DNA from: Sphingomonadaceae bacterium
GTDB taxonomy: Bacteria; Pseudomonadota; Alphaproteobacteria; Sphingomonadales; Sphingomonadaceae
Reading direction: 5' to 3'
Length of the DNA stretch: 33,724 bases
Assembly: GCA_016000085.1 (NCBI GenBank)
Contig: JAECRT010000033.1
Span: forward strand, 1-33,724
Position 1 is the first letter of the stretch. The number at the start of each line of letters is the position of its first letter. Shown piece by piece: positions 13,806-22,437 of this stretch. The notes beneath the pieces are model-generated. The model had not been told where the DNA came from. It ran no database searches and worked only from the letters and a program-made list of their open reading frames with translations. The translations under genes were made by a program, and so were the position numbers.

Positions 13806-16315
13806 AGGTCCGGCAGGATCTGATCTGCCCGCCCCCAATGGGCGAGGTTTTTCGAACCTGCCCGCTTCATCATCTCGGCTGCGTCACCGATATGCCAGTG
13901 CGCTGCACTGTCGAGATCGCCAAGCTCTTCCCATGTAAGCGGCACCGCGATCGGCGCGAACGGTCTCGAACGAGCGCTGTAAGGCATGACTGCGGTCGCG
14001 CCGCGTTGATTGCGCAGATAGTCGATGAAGATCTTCCCCGTGCGTTTGGCTTTGGCCAGCGCAGCCGTAAAACGGCAAGGATCAGCCTGCGCGAGCGCCA
14101 TCGCGAAACGGTGGGCAAAATCCTTGACCTGCGGCCATTCTGCGGATGGGGTGAGCGGCGCAATCACATGGACGCCCTTGCCACCTGTCACCATCGGAAA
14201 GGTCACAAGACCCATCTGGCCCAGTACATCCTGGAGATGAAAGGCGGCCGAGACGACGTCCTTGAAATCCAGTCCCTCGTCCGGATCAAGGTCGAAAACA
14301 AGGCGGTCGGGTTTCTCAACATCCTCGATCCGAGCGCCCCAGCCATGAAATTCGATGGTGCCCATCTGTACGCAGGTGAGCAGACCGGCAACTGAATCAA
14401 TGAATAAATAGCGCTCCTCATGGCCATCCTTCTCCAGAATGCCCACTTGCTTCACGCTATCGCCAAAACTTCCGGCATCATGTTTCTGGAAGAAGCACTT
14501 TTTATCCCGCCCCTGGGGACAACGCACCAGGCTGATGGGCCGGCTCCCTGCCCAAGGCAGCATAATGTCTGCAACAGCCTCATAATAATCCGCGAGTTCG
14601 CCCTTTGTGAGCTTGCCTTCAGGAAAGATCACCCGCGTACGATTGCTGATCTTGACGCCGCTGGTCCCGCTCGGCCCCGCAGCCGTCGTGACCGGTGTCT
14701 CGACCTCAAGCACAACCGCTTCCGGTTTCTTGTCCTCGCGCAGCCCGATATAGCTTGAGTGCCGCAACACGCCATCGTCAGTGAACTCGACATAAGCAAC
14801 CTCCGCAACCAGCCGGGGTTTGAGCCAAGTCGCGCCACGCACGGCGGCGCGAGGCGCTTCAAGTGTCGCGACTTTCTGTTCGAGCGGCGCCATGAGTTCC
14901 ATCAGCCGCTCGACCTCGTCGCCGGAAAAACCGGTGCCGACCTTGCCGGCGTAGCGCAGCTTACCCTTTTCATGAATGCCAAGTAGCAGCGCGCGGAAGC
15001 CGCGCTGCTTATCCGAGGGTGTCCAGCCGACGACGACGAACTCCTGGCGGCGGATGCATTTAGTCTTAACCCAGGAGCTTGATCGCGAGCCTGTATAGCG
15101 TGCGTCGAAGCGCTTGGAGATAATGCCCTCCAGCCCGGCGCCGCAGAAACTCTCGAACAATCGCTCGCCCCGCCCCACAATGTGGTCAGAGTAGTGGATG
15201 CGCCCCCTGCCCTCGCCGATCAGGGCTGCGAGCTTCTCTTTGCGCTCCAGCAAAGGGCGGCCCGTCAGGTCTTCACCATCGAGTTCCAGAAGATCGAACG
15301 CCATATAGTCTATTTTGCCAGGGTCACTTTTCAGCGCCGCCTGCAGCGCCTGAAAGCTCGTTCGCCCGTCGGGCAGGATCACGGCCGCCTCTCCATCGAT
15401 CAGGGCGCTGTCGGTATCCAGCATCACCGCGTCTGCGATCAGACCGGCGAACCGGTCGGACCAGTCGAGACCCGACCGTGTATAGGCTCTCCCCTCCCCG
15501 CCGCCGAGCGCCAATAATGTGCGATAGCCATCATATTTAAGCTCATGAACCCACTGGTCGCCCGCCGGGACGTGATCAACGAGGGTAGCCAATTGCACCG
15601 GCTGGAAAGGGGGCAGTTTCCCCTTGCCCTTCTTACGCGGCTTAACCAGTGTCTTTGCGTTCGAGGCCGCGGCTCGCTCGGTGGCTGTGGCGCCTGCAGC
15701 CTTTTGTTTAGAGACGGCCTTGCCAGCAGCGATCTCCTCCATGGTCCTGCCTGTATCGACACTGGTAAGATGAACGCCGATGAGGTCATCCGAGCCGCCG
15801 GCGAAGGCGTCATTGACTTTGCGCAGGATCCAGTTCTCGCTTTTTTCCTTGCCGCGGGGTTTCAGACGAAACAAAATCCATTCACCCTGCATGCGCCGCC
15901 CGTGAAGGATGAAATGCAGATGCCCATCGGGCAGCGTTTTGCGCGGATCTTTGCCCGTGATCGGCTCCCAAATACCATTGTCCCATAGCATGACGGTGCC
16001 TCCGCCATACTCGCCTCTGGGAATCGTGCCTTCGAACCGTGCATAATCGAGCGGGTGGTTTTCTGTGCGGACAGCCAGCCGCTTATCGTCCGGATTGGCG
16101 CTCGGCCCCCGCGTAACCGCCCAGCTTAAAAGGACGCCGTCCAATTCCAGCCTGAAATCATAGTGAAGCCTGGACGCTGCATGTTTCTGCACGACAAAGC
16201 CATTACCGCCCGTCGGAAGGCTAGCGCCGGACGGCTCTTTCGTCCGCGCGAAATCCCGTTTGGAACGATAAAGCGCGAGACTGTCATTTGACTGCTGCGT
16301 CGACGTCTTCGCCAT
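13802..16315 (-). CDS. ligD: Multifunctional NHEJ DNA ligase LigD
   Basis: ATP-dependent ligase of bacterial non-homologous end joining, which processes, fills and seals double-strand breaks with Ku. About 837 residues in the order phosphoesterase, ligase, polymerase. The 3'-phosphoesterase domain lies at about 35-175 (HYDFRLEL, RGEYGGGTV). A basic linker rich in K and A follows (about 200-235). The adenylation domain has ligase motif I ELKYDGYR (Lys about 260) and SKRFDARYTGSRSSSWVK. The C-terminal primase-polymerase domain has RPISLVRCP, VFDLDPDEG and FIDYLRNQRGATAV. Two ATGs lie at 16321 and 16315; the second has the better distance to GGACGG. The stop overlaps xthA. The gene is complete and typical of the three-domain form. 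Confidence 0.95.
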   Translation of the reverse strand: MAKTSTQQSNDSLALYRSKRDFARTKEPSGASLPTGGNGFVVQKHAASRLHYDFRLELDGVLLSWAVTRGPSANPDDKRLAVRTENHPLDYARFEGTIPRGEYGGGTVMLWDNGIWEPITGKDPRKTLPDGHLHFILHGRRMQGEWILFRLKPRGKEKSENWILRKVNDAFAGGSDDLIGVHLTSVDTGRTMEEIAAGKAVSKQKAAGATATERAAASNAKTLVKPRKKGKGKLPPFQPVQLATLVDHVPAGDQWVHELKYDGYRTLLALGGGEGRAYTRSGLDWSDRFAGLIADAVMLDTDSALIDGEAAVILPDGRTSFQALQAALKSDPGKIDYMAFDLLELDGEDLTGRPLLERKEKLAALIGEGRGRIHYSDHIVGRGERLFESFCGAGLEGIISKRFDARYTGSRSSSWVKTKCIRRQEFVVVGWTPSDKQRGFRALLLGIHEKGKLRYAGKVGTGFSGDEVERLMELMAPLEQKVATLEAPRAAVRGATWLKPRLVAEVAYVEFTDDGVLRHSSYIGLREDKKPEAVVLEVETPVTTAAGPSGTSGVKISNRTRVIFPEGKLTKGELADYYEAVADIMLPWAGSRPISLVRCPQGRDKKCFFQKHDAGSFGDSVKQVGILEKDGHEERYLFIDSVAGLLTCVQMGTIEFHGWGARIEDVEKPDRLVFDLDPDEGLDFKDVVSAAFHLQDVLGQMGLVTFPMVTGGKGVHVIAPLTPSAEWPQVKDFAHRFAMALAQADPCRFTAALAKAKRTGKIFIDYLRNQRGATAVMPYSARSRPFAPIAVPLTWEELGDLDSAAHWHIGDAAEMMKRAGSKNLAHWGRADQILPDL

Positions 16316-16510
16316 GTTCATCCGTCCGATCTGTCGCCTAACAACCGGCTATAGGGCAGACTCGTTCCGCCCTGCTCGGACTTCAGTTTACAGATTCATT
16401 ATCGCGTTAGCCTTGTGCGCGCGATCCATGCTGCCATATTGTGCAGTGCAGCATAACTACGCCTTATCTATATATTCAGCGTGCTGCCCGGCTGAACGGG
16501 AGATATTTGC

Positions 16511-17653
16511 GTGACCAAATTATCCGCTACCATAGCCAAGCTCACAGCCCTGCGCGGAATGAACGTAATCCGAGGGGATGCCGACAATAAAAGCCGGCTC
16601 AAAGACCTGGAGAATTTCGGCTCCAATCCTGGCGCCCTCAAAGCAAAGATCCATATCCCGGGTCACATCAGCAAGACGCCTGCGCTCGTTGTCGTTCTTC
16701 ATGGCTGCACCCAGACCGCTGGCGGCTATGATCGCGGCTCGGGCTGGTCCACCCTTGCAGACGAGCATGGGTTCTTGCTGCTATTTCCTGAGCAGCAACG
16801 CGCCAACAATCCCAATCTCTGTTTCAACTGGTTCTCGCCGGCCGACAACGAGCGCGATCGGGGCGAGGCATTATCGATCCGCCAGATGATTGCCGCGATG
16901 GTCAAGGCCTATGATGTCGATCTCTCGCGCATCTTCGTGACGGGGCTCTCAGCCGGCGGTGCGATGACATCTGTCCTCCTCGCGAGCTATCCTGAGCTTT
17001 TCGCGGGCGGCGCGATCATCGCAGGCTTGCCACACGGGTCAGCTTCGAATGTCCAGCAGGCGTTGCAAGCCATGCGCGATCCTGGACCCGATAGCGCAAA
17101 GGCGCTTGGCGATCGCGTGCGTGGGGCGTCGAGCCACCAGGGCGCGTGGCCGACTATATCGATCTGGCACGGCAGTGCCGATCCAACGGTGCACTTTGCC
17201 AACGCTGACGCGATCCTCGCGCAATGGCTCTCGGTGCATGATCTGGGGAATGCTCCGGACCGCACGCAGGATATTGCCGGCCATCGGTATCGCGTCTGGT
17301 CAGACGCATCGGGGCGTCCGATTATCGAAGATTATCGCATTGCCAATATGGGCCATGGCACATCGCTCGCTACGACTGGCGCGCAAGCCTGCGGCGTGGC
17401 GATGCCCCATATGCTGGAGGCCGGCATTTCCTCCACCCGTCGGATAGCGGCGTCCTGGGACCTGAACAGCGGTGTGAGAGAGCGTGTCTCAACCCAGTCA
17501 AGCCCGCTGGCGGAGCTATCAACTTTGCCAGCGCGCCGGATCAGCCAGCTGGAGCCGATGTCCTCCACGCCTTCGCATGGCAAAACCCCTGCCAAAGCTG
17601 GCGTTGAGAAGATCATCCACGATGCGCTTCGGGCAGCTGGCCTGATGCGGTGA
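16511..17653 (+). CDS. PHB depolymerase-family esterase
   Basis: Alpha/beta-hydrolase of the extracellular PHB-depolymerase / feruloyl-esterase family; the exact substrate cannot be read from the sequence. In the 380-residue protein the oxyanion HG lies in VVVLHGCTQTAGGYD (about 61-74), the nucleophile is Ser147 in GLSAGGAM, the acid is probably Asp in WHGSADPTV, and the base His is in NMGHGTSL. There is no signal peptide, so it is probably cytoplasmic despite the family name. The GTG start at 16511 follows GGGAGA. The C-terminal 60 residues are low complexity. It is divergent from ligD across a 189-bp gap and convergent with the GNAT gene. Similar esterases often sit beside accessory repair genes; whether that is functional is not known. 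Confidence 0.85.
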   Translation: MTKLSATIAKLTALRGMNVIRGDADNKSRLKDLENFGSNPGALKAKIHIPGHISKTPALVVVLHGCTQTAGGYDRGSGWSTLADEHGFLLLFPEQQRANNPNLCFNWFSPADNERDRGEALSIRQMIAAMVKAYDVDLSRIFVTGLSAGGAMTSVLLASYPELFAGGAIIAGLPHGSASNVQQALQAMRDPGPDSAKALGDRVRGASSHQGAWPTISIWHGSADPTVHFANADAILAQWLSVHDLGNAPDRTQDIAGHRYRVWSDASGRPIIEDYRIANMGHGTSLATTGAQACGVAMPHMLEAGISSTRRIAASWDLNSGVRERVSTQSSPLAELSTLPARRISQLEPMSSTPSHGKTPAKAGVEKIIHDALRAAGLMR

Positions 17654-17691
17654 CCGATGCCGCCATGGCGATAGGGTGATAGCGGCGCTGA

Positions 17692-18645
17692 TCAACCCTT
17701 GACGGGCAGGTCGCGCGCAAAGCGGTAGCTGGTCTGTTCGAATTTGAGCGTCCGGAAAAAATTATGGGCGTTGCTGATCTCGATGTCACTCATGACTTCA
17801 ACCCGGCTGCATCCGGCCTTGATCAGCGCCGAAAAGGCATGGTCCAGCATAGCGCTGGCAATGCCCTGACGTCGATGCCGCTTGTCCACCAGCAAAAGGC
17901 TGATGCGCCCCATCAGGCCATGTTGAAGCGTCTGAGCCGTGGTCCAGCTGCAGCAGCCGATTATGCCCCCCTTCTCGGCCACACATGTTCCGCCACGGGC
18001 CTCGCTCACCTTTTCAAGATTGCGGGCGATGCCCAGTTCATCGATTGTGACCGCTGTGAGTTGATGCAGCAACCCAGACAGATCCGCAGCATCTGATGGC
18101 TTTGCGATGCGTACCGCTAGAGCGACAGGGGCAGGCTCGGCGCTGGACTGAATTGCCCTAGGCTCTGGTTCCAATGCATGTCGTCTGATCGGTTTAGAGA
18201 CCTTGCGCTTGCGAGCTTTCCCGCCCTTTTCCGGCGCAGGCGAAGCGGGCCGAGCTGCGGTCGCGGCCGCCCCGCCTTTCGCTGCGTTCCGACGAGACTG
18301 TGCGGGGCCACTGCTCCCCGGAGGTCGGCGGGGACGGATGACGGGTTTGTCGTCCTCCTTATCTTTCTGGCGTACCTTGGACGGTTGTTGATGCCTAGCA
18401 GGGGTCGCCTCCGCCGATGCTTTCCAGTTACTGGTAGCACCTTTGCGCAGATAGGCTTCTATATCCTCCGCCCTAGCAGTGAGACCCTCATCGCCAACGC
18501 CAAGCAGAGCCGCGCCTTGAGCATCGGTCAGCCCAAATTTGCCATAGTCGCCGCTGCCAGGCTTGCGTTTGCGCGATTTCAGAAGCTTGAAACCGCGATG
18601 TTCCGCCATGTCCCGCAATTTTTGGTCGATCGTCTCGTCCGCCAT
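17692..18645 (-). CDS. GNAT acetyltransferase with N-terminal basic domain
   Basis: A 317-residue protein in three parts. Residues 1-70 form a compact basic domain with KLRDMAEHRGFKLLKSR, GDYGKFGLTDAQG and EDIEAYLRKG. Residues about 78-172 are a low-complexity linker rich in K, R, P and A. Residues about 175-317 are a GNAT N-acetyltransferase domain with the acetyl-CoA loop RRQGIA (258-263) after ISLLLVD. The substrate is unknown. I recognise the first part as a recurrent sphingomonad motif but cannot name its function; it could bind nucleic acid, which is inference. It is divergent from the KTSC gene and close to ku, so a DNA-damage or stress role is possible. Confidence 0.85.
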   Translation of the reverse strand: MADETIDQKLRDMAEHRGFKLLKSRKRKPGSGDYGKFGLTDAQGAALLGVGDEGLTARAEDIEAYLRKGATSNWKASAEATPARHQQPSKVRQKDKEDDKPVIRPRRPPGSSGPAQSRRNAAKGGAAATAARPASPAPEKGGKARKRKVSKPIRRHALEPEPRAIQSSAEPAPVALAVRIAKPSDAADLSGLLHQLTAVTIDELGIARNLEKVSEARGGTCVAEKGGIIGCCSWTTAQTLQHGLMGRISLLLVDKRHRRQGIASAMLDHAFSALIKAGCSRVEVMSDIEISNAHNFFRTLKFEQTSYRFARDLPVKG

Positions 18646-18771
18646 GATGGAACAACCCGCCGATCGCGCGCAGGTTCAAATGCAACCAAGTCCGCCTTGC
18701 TAAGCGGCTTGAGGACACAGGGCGGTTCTGGCTTGTTCAAAGGCGGAACCGCCACGGCTTCCACGCGCTCC

Positions 18772-19017
18772 ATGACTATGCGTGCCCGCCGTCTCATTTC
18801 TTCCATGATCGACCGGATCGCCTATGACGAGGAAATGTATATTCTTACCGTCACCTTCCGCGAGAATGGCAAATATCTCTATTACGACGTGCCAGCGGCG
18901 GTTTTCGATGCCTTCAGCAAGGCGCCATCTGCCGGCAGCTTCTTCAACGCGCATGTAAAGGACCAATTCCGTTGCCGCCGCGATCCGAAACGAAAGCGTT
19001 TTGGTCCCAGCACCTAA
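18772..19017 (+). CDS. KTSC-domain protein
   Basis: An 81-residue protein made almost entirely of a KTSC domain, a small fold found alone or beside nucleic-acid enzymes, with unknown biochemical role. The family pattern is plain: SSMIDRIAYDEEMYILTV, then FRENGKYLYYDVP, then AFSKAPSAGSFFNAHVKDQF. The ATG at 18772 (MTM) is used; a second ATG follows at 18778. The frame is open far upstream to 18178, but that part is the shadow of the GNAT gene. Ribosome site is weak. It is transcribed towards the small gene at 19024-19269, on the opposite strand, with only 6 bp between the two stops. Confidence 0.82.
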   Translation: MTMRARRLISSMIDRIAYDEEMYILTVTFRENGKYLYYDVPAAVFDAFSKAPSAGSFFNAHVKDQFRCRRDPKRKRFGPST

Positions 19018-19023
19018 CGTCGT

Positions 19024-19269
19024 TCAGGCGTCGCCCAGTGCACGATAGACGGACATGAGGTGGCGGCCTGCTATCGCGCGGGCGCGAGGTGACCGGATCG
19101 TCTCCTCATTGGTCTCATGAAGCATGGTCAGCATATCTAGCAATTCCTGCCGGGGCATGCCGTTCTCGAGCATATGCGTGCCCAACAAGGTGAGAAGATT
19201 ACTCCACAAGGTGATGGAGGCCTCGGCAAACGCCGCGTCACTCTCCTCGTCCGCCAGGCGCCGCGGCAT
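19024..19269 (-). CDS. Small conserved-looking protein downstream of ku
   Basis: An 81-residue, mostly helical protein that I do not recognise. It reads like a real gene: acidic N-terminus (LADEESDAAFAEAS), an amphipathic middle (LLTLLGTHMLENGMPRQELLDMLTML), and an RARAIAGRHL motif near the end. The ATG at 19269 lies 13 bp after the ku stop on the same strand, so it is probably co-transcribed with ku; a GTG at 19278 is possible. The longer frame reaching to 19389 would overlap the low-complexity ku tail and is not credible. The link to ku suggests an accessory role in end joining, which is only inference from position. Confidence 0.65.
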   Translation of the reverse strand: MPRRLADEESDAAFAEASITLWSNLLTLLGTHMLENGMPRQELLDMLTMLHETNEETIRSPRARAIAGRHLMSVYRALGDA

Positions 19270-19282
19270 ATCAGCCACCGGG

Positions 19283-20182
19283 TCAGGCCCGCTTTTTGGC
19301 CGGAGCCTTCCGCGCGGGTTTGGCGTCATTTTTGGCGGAGGTATTGGCGGCAGTCTTCTTCGCCGATGCCTTTTCCTTGGCACCGCCACTGCCTGCGGGT
19401 CCGATCGATTTCTTGAGTGCTGCCATCAGGTCGACAACATTGTTGCCACGCGAGTCGACGCCGCCCTCATCATCGCTATCGATGTTGAGCGTTTTGCCCT
19501 TCTTCTTGCGCTCGATGAGATCCTTCAGGGCATCGGCATAGCGGTCATGAAACTCGCCCGCATCAAATTTGCCGGTCTTCTTGTCGATAAGCGTCGTCGC
19601 AAGGTCGAGCAACTCATCATCAGGATCGCCATCGCCTATCTCACGGAAATAGCTTGCCGCCTTGTTGACCTCGTCGGCGTAGCGCAGCGTCTCCATCACC
19701 ATCCCTCGGCCGCAGGCCTTGATGCTCACGACATATTCGCGGCCGCGCATCGCAAGCTGCCCCAGCCCCACCTTGCGGCTACGTCGCAGCGCCTCGCGCA
19801 GGACGATAAAAGCTTCTTCAGCCAGATCATCGGCAGGCACGACATAATAGGGCTTTTCAAAATAGATCATGTCGATGTCATGGGCATCGACGAACTGCGT
19901 CAGCTCGAGGGTCTTCTTGCTCTCGAGCTTAACCCCCTCGATCTCGTCTTCATCTAGCAGTACATATTCGCCCTTCGCATATTCGAAGCCCTTGACGATA
20001 TCATCGAGATCGACGGGCCCTATGCCGGGCACGACCTTTTCATATTTAATCCGCTTGCCCGAGGGTTCGTGGATTTGATTAAAGGCGATCGTCGCGCCAC
20101 TTTTGGTCGCCGAGTAAATCTCGACGGGGATCGAAACGAGAGCCAGCCTGATCTGGCCTTTCCAATAGGGTCGTGCAGCCAT
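19283..20182 (-). CDS. ku: Ku protein, non-homologous end joining
   Basis: Homodimeric DNA-end-binding protein that loads on double-strand breaks and recruits LigD. The 299 residues have the bacterial Ku core: ARPYWKGQIRLALVSIPVEIY at the start, IHEPSGKRIKYEK, the GFEYAKGEYVLLDEDEI block, YFEKPYYVVPAD and REYVVSI. The tail from about residue 260 is lysine- and alanine-rich (AKKTAAN, KKRA), typical of Ku C-terminal extensions. The ATG at 20182 has a strong GGAGG site; the frame reaching to 20224 would add 14 residues with no family match. With ligD about 3 kb away on the same strand, the window holds a complete two-protein NHEJ system. Confidence 0.95.
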   Translation of the reverse strand: MAARPYWKGQIRLALVSIPVEIYSATKSGATIAFNQIHEPSGKRIKYEKVVPGIGPVDLDDIVKGFEYAKGEYVLLDEDEIEGVKLESKKTLELTQFVDAHDIDMIYFEKPYYVVPADDLAEEAFIVLREALRRSRKVGLGQLAMRGREYVVSIKACGRGMVMETLRYADEVNKAASYFREIGDGDPDDELLDLATTLIDKKTGKFDAGEFHDRYADALKDLIERKKKGKTLNIDSDDEGGVDSRGNNVVDLMAALKKSIGPAGSGGAKEKASAKKTAANTSAKNDAKPARKAPAKKRA

Positions 20183-20383
20183 GATCGCCTCCTGACAAGT
20201 CTGATCTCTTAACCCGCCATGCACCGGCCCGTTCCGCCCATTTGGTGGGGCTGCTCAGTTTGTCGCGCGGCTCACGCTCGATGCCTACCGCGACCACTGA
20301 TGCGAGCGTCCCTAAGGTCTGTGGAAGGCCTACCTTCAGGATGCTTGCTGCATTAAATCATAATCAGATAGCCGGTGAAGCTC

Positions 20384-21241
20384 TTATAAGGGCAGTGTTT
20401 TAAGCAGCGAGACTGCCGACACGATCTGGATATCGGTGCCTAACGCCTCAGCCTTTTTGAACTGCGCATCGTAGCGGACATAGCCGAACGGCTCATCTGC
20501 CGCGACGGCTAGCATCGTCGTGGTGGCGCCGACTGACGCCATGATCTTCCCCCCATTGGCCGCGATGCGCTGGGCCAATGGTCCGTCACGCGGTTCGCCA
20601 AGGATGGCAATGCGCTGGCCCTTGAGAATCCCTTCGGTCGCTGGCCTTGGCAAAGGCGGCGGACGTTTTCTAGATGGTGGTGCAAGCCAGTCGGTCAATT
20701 GCGAGCCTGTCTGGTCGATCGCCTTTACGATGATCATCCCTGCCGCGCGGGCATCGCTCAGTGCATCATGATGTTTGAGCGGGATACCCAGATGCTTCGC
20801 CACGATGTTGAGCCGGTGACTGGGTAGTTCGGGCCATACACGCTTGGCGACGCGTACGCTGTCGAGCCATGTCGTTTCGACCATCGCACGGTCATGGACC
20901 AGGCAGGCTGCGGCGAGGGCACCCTTATCGAAATAGGAATGGGCAACGGTCGTGCGACCACTCAAATGACTGTGCACGACGGCATGGACATCGGCAAAGC
21001 AGGGACGGCCCACGACATGCTTGGCGGCAATCCCGTGAATGCGCGTGTTGAAGCTGCTGAAATGATCCCGCGGATCGACCAGTGTCTCATATTCAAAGGC
21101 GACCGCGCCATTGCGGAACCCGACGATACCGATCTGGCAGATGCTACTGACGCGGGCGCATGCCGTTTCGACATCGATGACCACGAAATCCGGCTCTTTG
21201 GCTTCGTCACGGCCGGGATCGGTTGGATGGGGTGGGAACAT
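20384..21241 (-). CDS. DEDDh 3'-5' exonuclease with BRCT-like C-terminus
   Basis: DnaQ-like nuclease. The exonuclease domain (about 18-180) has ExoI DVETA in FVVIDVETACARVSSICQIG, a middle Asp-containing ExoII region (HSYFDKGAL), and ExoIII HHDALSDARAAG with the DEDDh histidine. The last 85 residues resemble a BRCT domain (GQRIAILGEPRDGPLAQRIAANGGKI). The pair nuclease plus BRCT is common in polymerase-III-epsilon-like repair nucleases. The ATG at 21241 gives 285 residues; a TTG at 21292 gives 302 and cannot be excluded since neither has a clear ribosome site. It lies upstream of ku on the same strand with a 201-bp gap, fitting a repair island. Confidence 0.85.
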   Translation of the reverse strand: MFPPHPTDPGRDEAKEPDFVVIDVETACARVSSICQIGIVGFRNGAVAFEYETLVDPRDHFSSFNTRIHGIAAKHVVGRPCFADVHAVVHSHLSGRTTVAHSYFDKGALAAACLVHDRAMVETTWLDSVRVAKRVWPELPSHRLNIVAKHLGIPLKHHDALSDARAAGMIIVKAIDQTGSQLTDWLAPPSRKRPPPLPRPATEGILKGQRIAILGEPRDGPLAQRIAANGGKIMASVGATTTMLAVAADEPFGYVRYDAQFKKAEALGTDIQIVSAVSLLKTLPL

Positions 21242-21315
21242 ATCGGGGCCATAGGCGGTCTCAAACCCAATGTCCAAGCGCTCTGCGGGCAATGGCCGGG
21301 TTACAAAGTTTCACC

Positions 21316-22086
21316 TCAGTGCACGTAGATCATCTTGCGAGTCATGCCGCCATCAACGGCAATCTGCTGACCGGTGATGAAGCCCGCGCCATCGGATGCC
21401 AGAAAAAGGACAGTTGCGGCGATGTCGGCAGGTTCGCCGACGCGACCGACCGGGTGCTGCTCCCGATCGATCGCGCGATGCTTTACTGCTTCGCGCGCTT
21501 GCGCTTTCGCCCAAGGCCGCGTCTCGATCCAACCAGGCAGGACGGCGTTGACACGAATGTCGGGACCGAGGCTGATCGCTAAAGCATGGGTTAGGGCGCA
21601 TAAAGCCCCCTTTGCCGCCGCATAGGCTTCTGTGTCCGGCTCCGACTGGATTGCGCGGGTCGACGCCATTATCATGATCGATCCCTTGTTTTGGCGCAGC
21701 AGAGGAACCGCGGAACGAATCATCAAAAAGGCGCCAGTAACATGGCTATCCTGCCACGCCTGCCATTTTTTAAGTTCAAGATGCTCGATCGGGCCGTTGA
21801 CCGGATCAGACTTGCCCGCATTGGATACGAGCAGATCGATGCCCTGCGCCACGCCCCCTTCACTATTCCATTCGATAATCTTCTCGAACGCCTTTTCGAT
21901 GTCGCGCTCGCTGGCGACATCGGCACGAATGATGATAAGGTTTCCCGATGGTAGCTCGCTGCTCAAGCCGCGAACCGCCTCGGCGTCGCAGTCAAGCACC
22001 GCCACGCGCCAGCCTTGCGTCAGCAGGGCATGGGTGATGCCCTTGCCAATGCCCTGAGCCCCACCCGTTACAATTGCCGTTTTCAT
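21316..22086 (-). CDS. Short-chain dehydrogenase/reductase (SDR)
   Basis: Classical SDR oxidoreductase of 256 residues; the substrate is unknown. The nucleotide-binding TGGAQGIGKG is at residues 7-16, an acidic residue for NAD preference is in LDCDAEAV, NAG lies in LLVSNAGKS, the catalytic Ser in IMIMASTRAI and the Tyr-Lys pair in YAAAKGAL. The C-terminus (FITGQQIAVDGGMT) is complete. ATG at 22086 is the natural start. Directly upstream on the same strand is a remnant of another SDR tail (22130-22216), so this gene may once have been part of a tandem pair. Nothing ties it to the repair genes. Confidence 0.9.
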   Translation of the reverse strand: MKTAIVTGGAQGIGKGITHALLTQGWRVAVLDCDAEAVRGLSSELPSGNLIIIRADVASERDIEKAFEKIIEWNSEGGVAQGIDLLVSNAGKSDPVNGPIEHLELKKWQAWQDSHVTGAFLMIRSAVPLLRQNKGSIMIMASTRAIQSEPDTEAYAAAKGALCALTHALAISLGPDIRVNAVLPGWIETRPWAKAQAREAVKHRAIDREQHPVGRVGEPADIAATVLFLASDGAGFITGQQIAVDGGMTRKMIYVH

Positions 22087-22129
22087 AATATGTTTGGTCT
22101 CCCGGTAACAGGCACAGCAAAGAAGTGCA

Positions 22130-22216
22130 GGGTCCGGCTATGCCAGCGCCGTCGGTCACACCAAAAATTTTGCCGGTGATGTAGCTGTCTTGCTGACTTG
22201 CCAGCATATTCAGTGA
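22130..22216 (-). pseudogene. C-terminal remnant of an SDR gene
   Basis: The frame after a TAA at 22217-22219 encodes LASQQDSYITGKIFGVTDG, which matches the end of SDR proteins (typically LAS-D-SSYITGQ-F-VDGG). No upstream part of such a gene exists; the frame before it is closed. Twenty-nine codons remain, then the frame drifts on into non-homologous sequence. It lies just before the intact SDR on the same strand. The likely reading is a deleted tandem SDR gene. Confidence 0.5.
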
Positions 22217-22355
22217 TTACCCGGTGGTTACTTCTGCTGGAATACCCTCACAAAATTGAACATATTTTCTATATTTATCAATATATTAAGCGAGTTTAGA
22301 ACCCTTAGTCTGGTATTTCCGTTACCGGCGTCGCGAAACTCCGTCTGCCTGAATG

Positions 22356-22397
22356 CGACAGGGGCGCGACCGGCCATTGCCCGCCGCGCCCCTGTCG
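22356..22397 (-). terminator. Hairpin downstream of the 182-residue unknown gene
   Basis: Perfect 13-bp stem (CGACAGGGGCGCG and its complement) with a 16-nt loop, 40 bp after the stop of the minus-strand gene ending at 22438. There is no U-tract, which is common for such hairpins in GC-rich alphaproteobacteria. Confidence 0.6.
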
Positions 22398-22437
22398 ATC
22401 CACCATGCCCCTCCCCCCGGATGGGCGTAGCGGTCAT

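Larger units (their letters stand above)
22087..22437. other. Gene-free interval, possible junction of accessory DNA
   Basis: 351 bp without an intact gene. It holds the SDR remnant at 22130-22216, an AT-rich stretch (about 22250-22310) that is unusual for this window, and a strong hairpin at 22356-22397. No tRNA end, direct repeat or integrase was seen, so calling it an element boundary is inference. Confidence 0.4.

Noticed and set aside
18178..18771. N-terminal extension of the KTSC protein
   Set aside because: It is antisense to the GNAT gene and has no homology; the KTSC domain starts right after the ATG at 18772.
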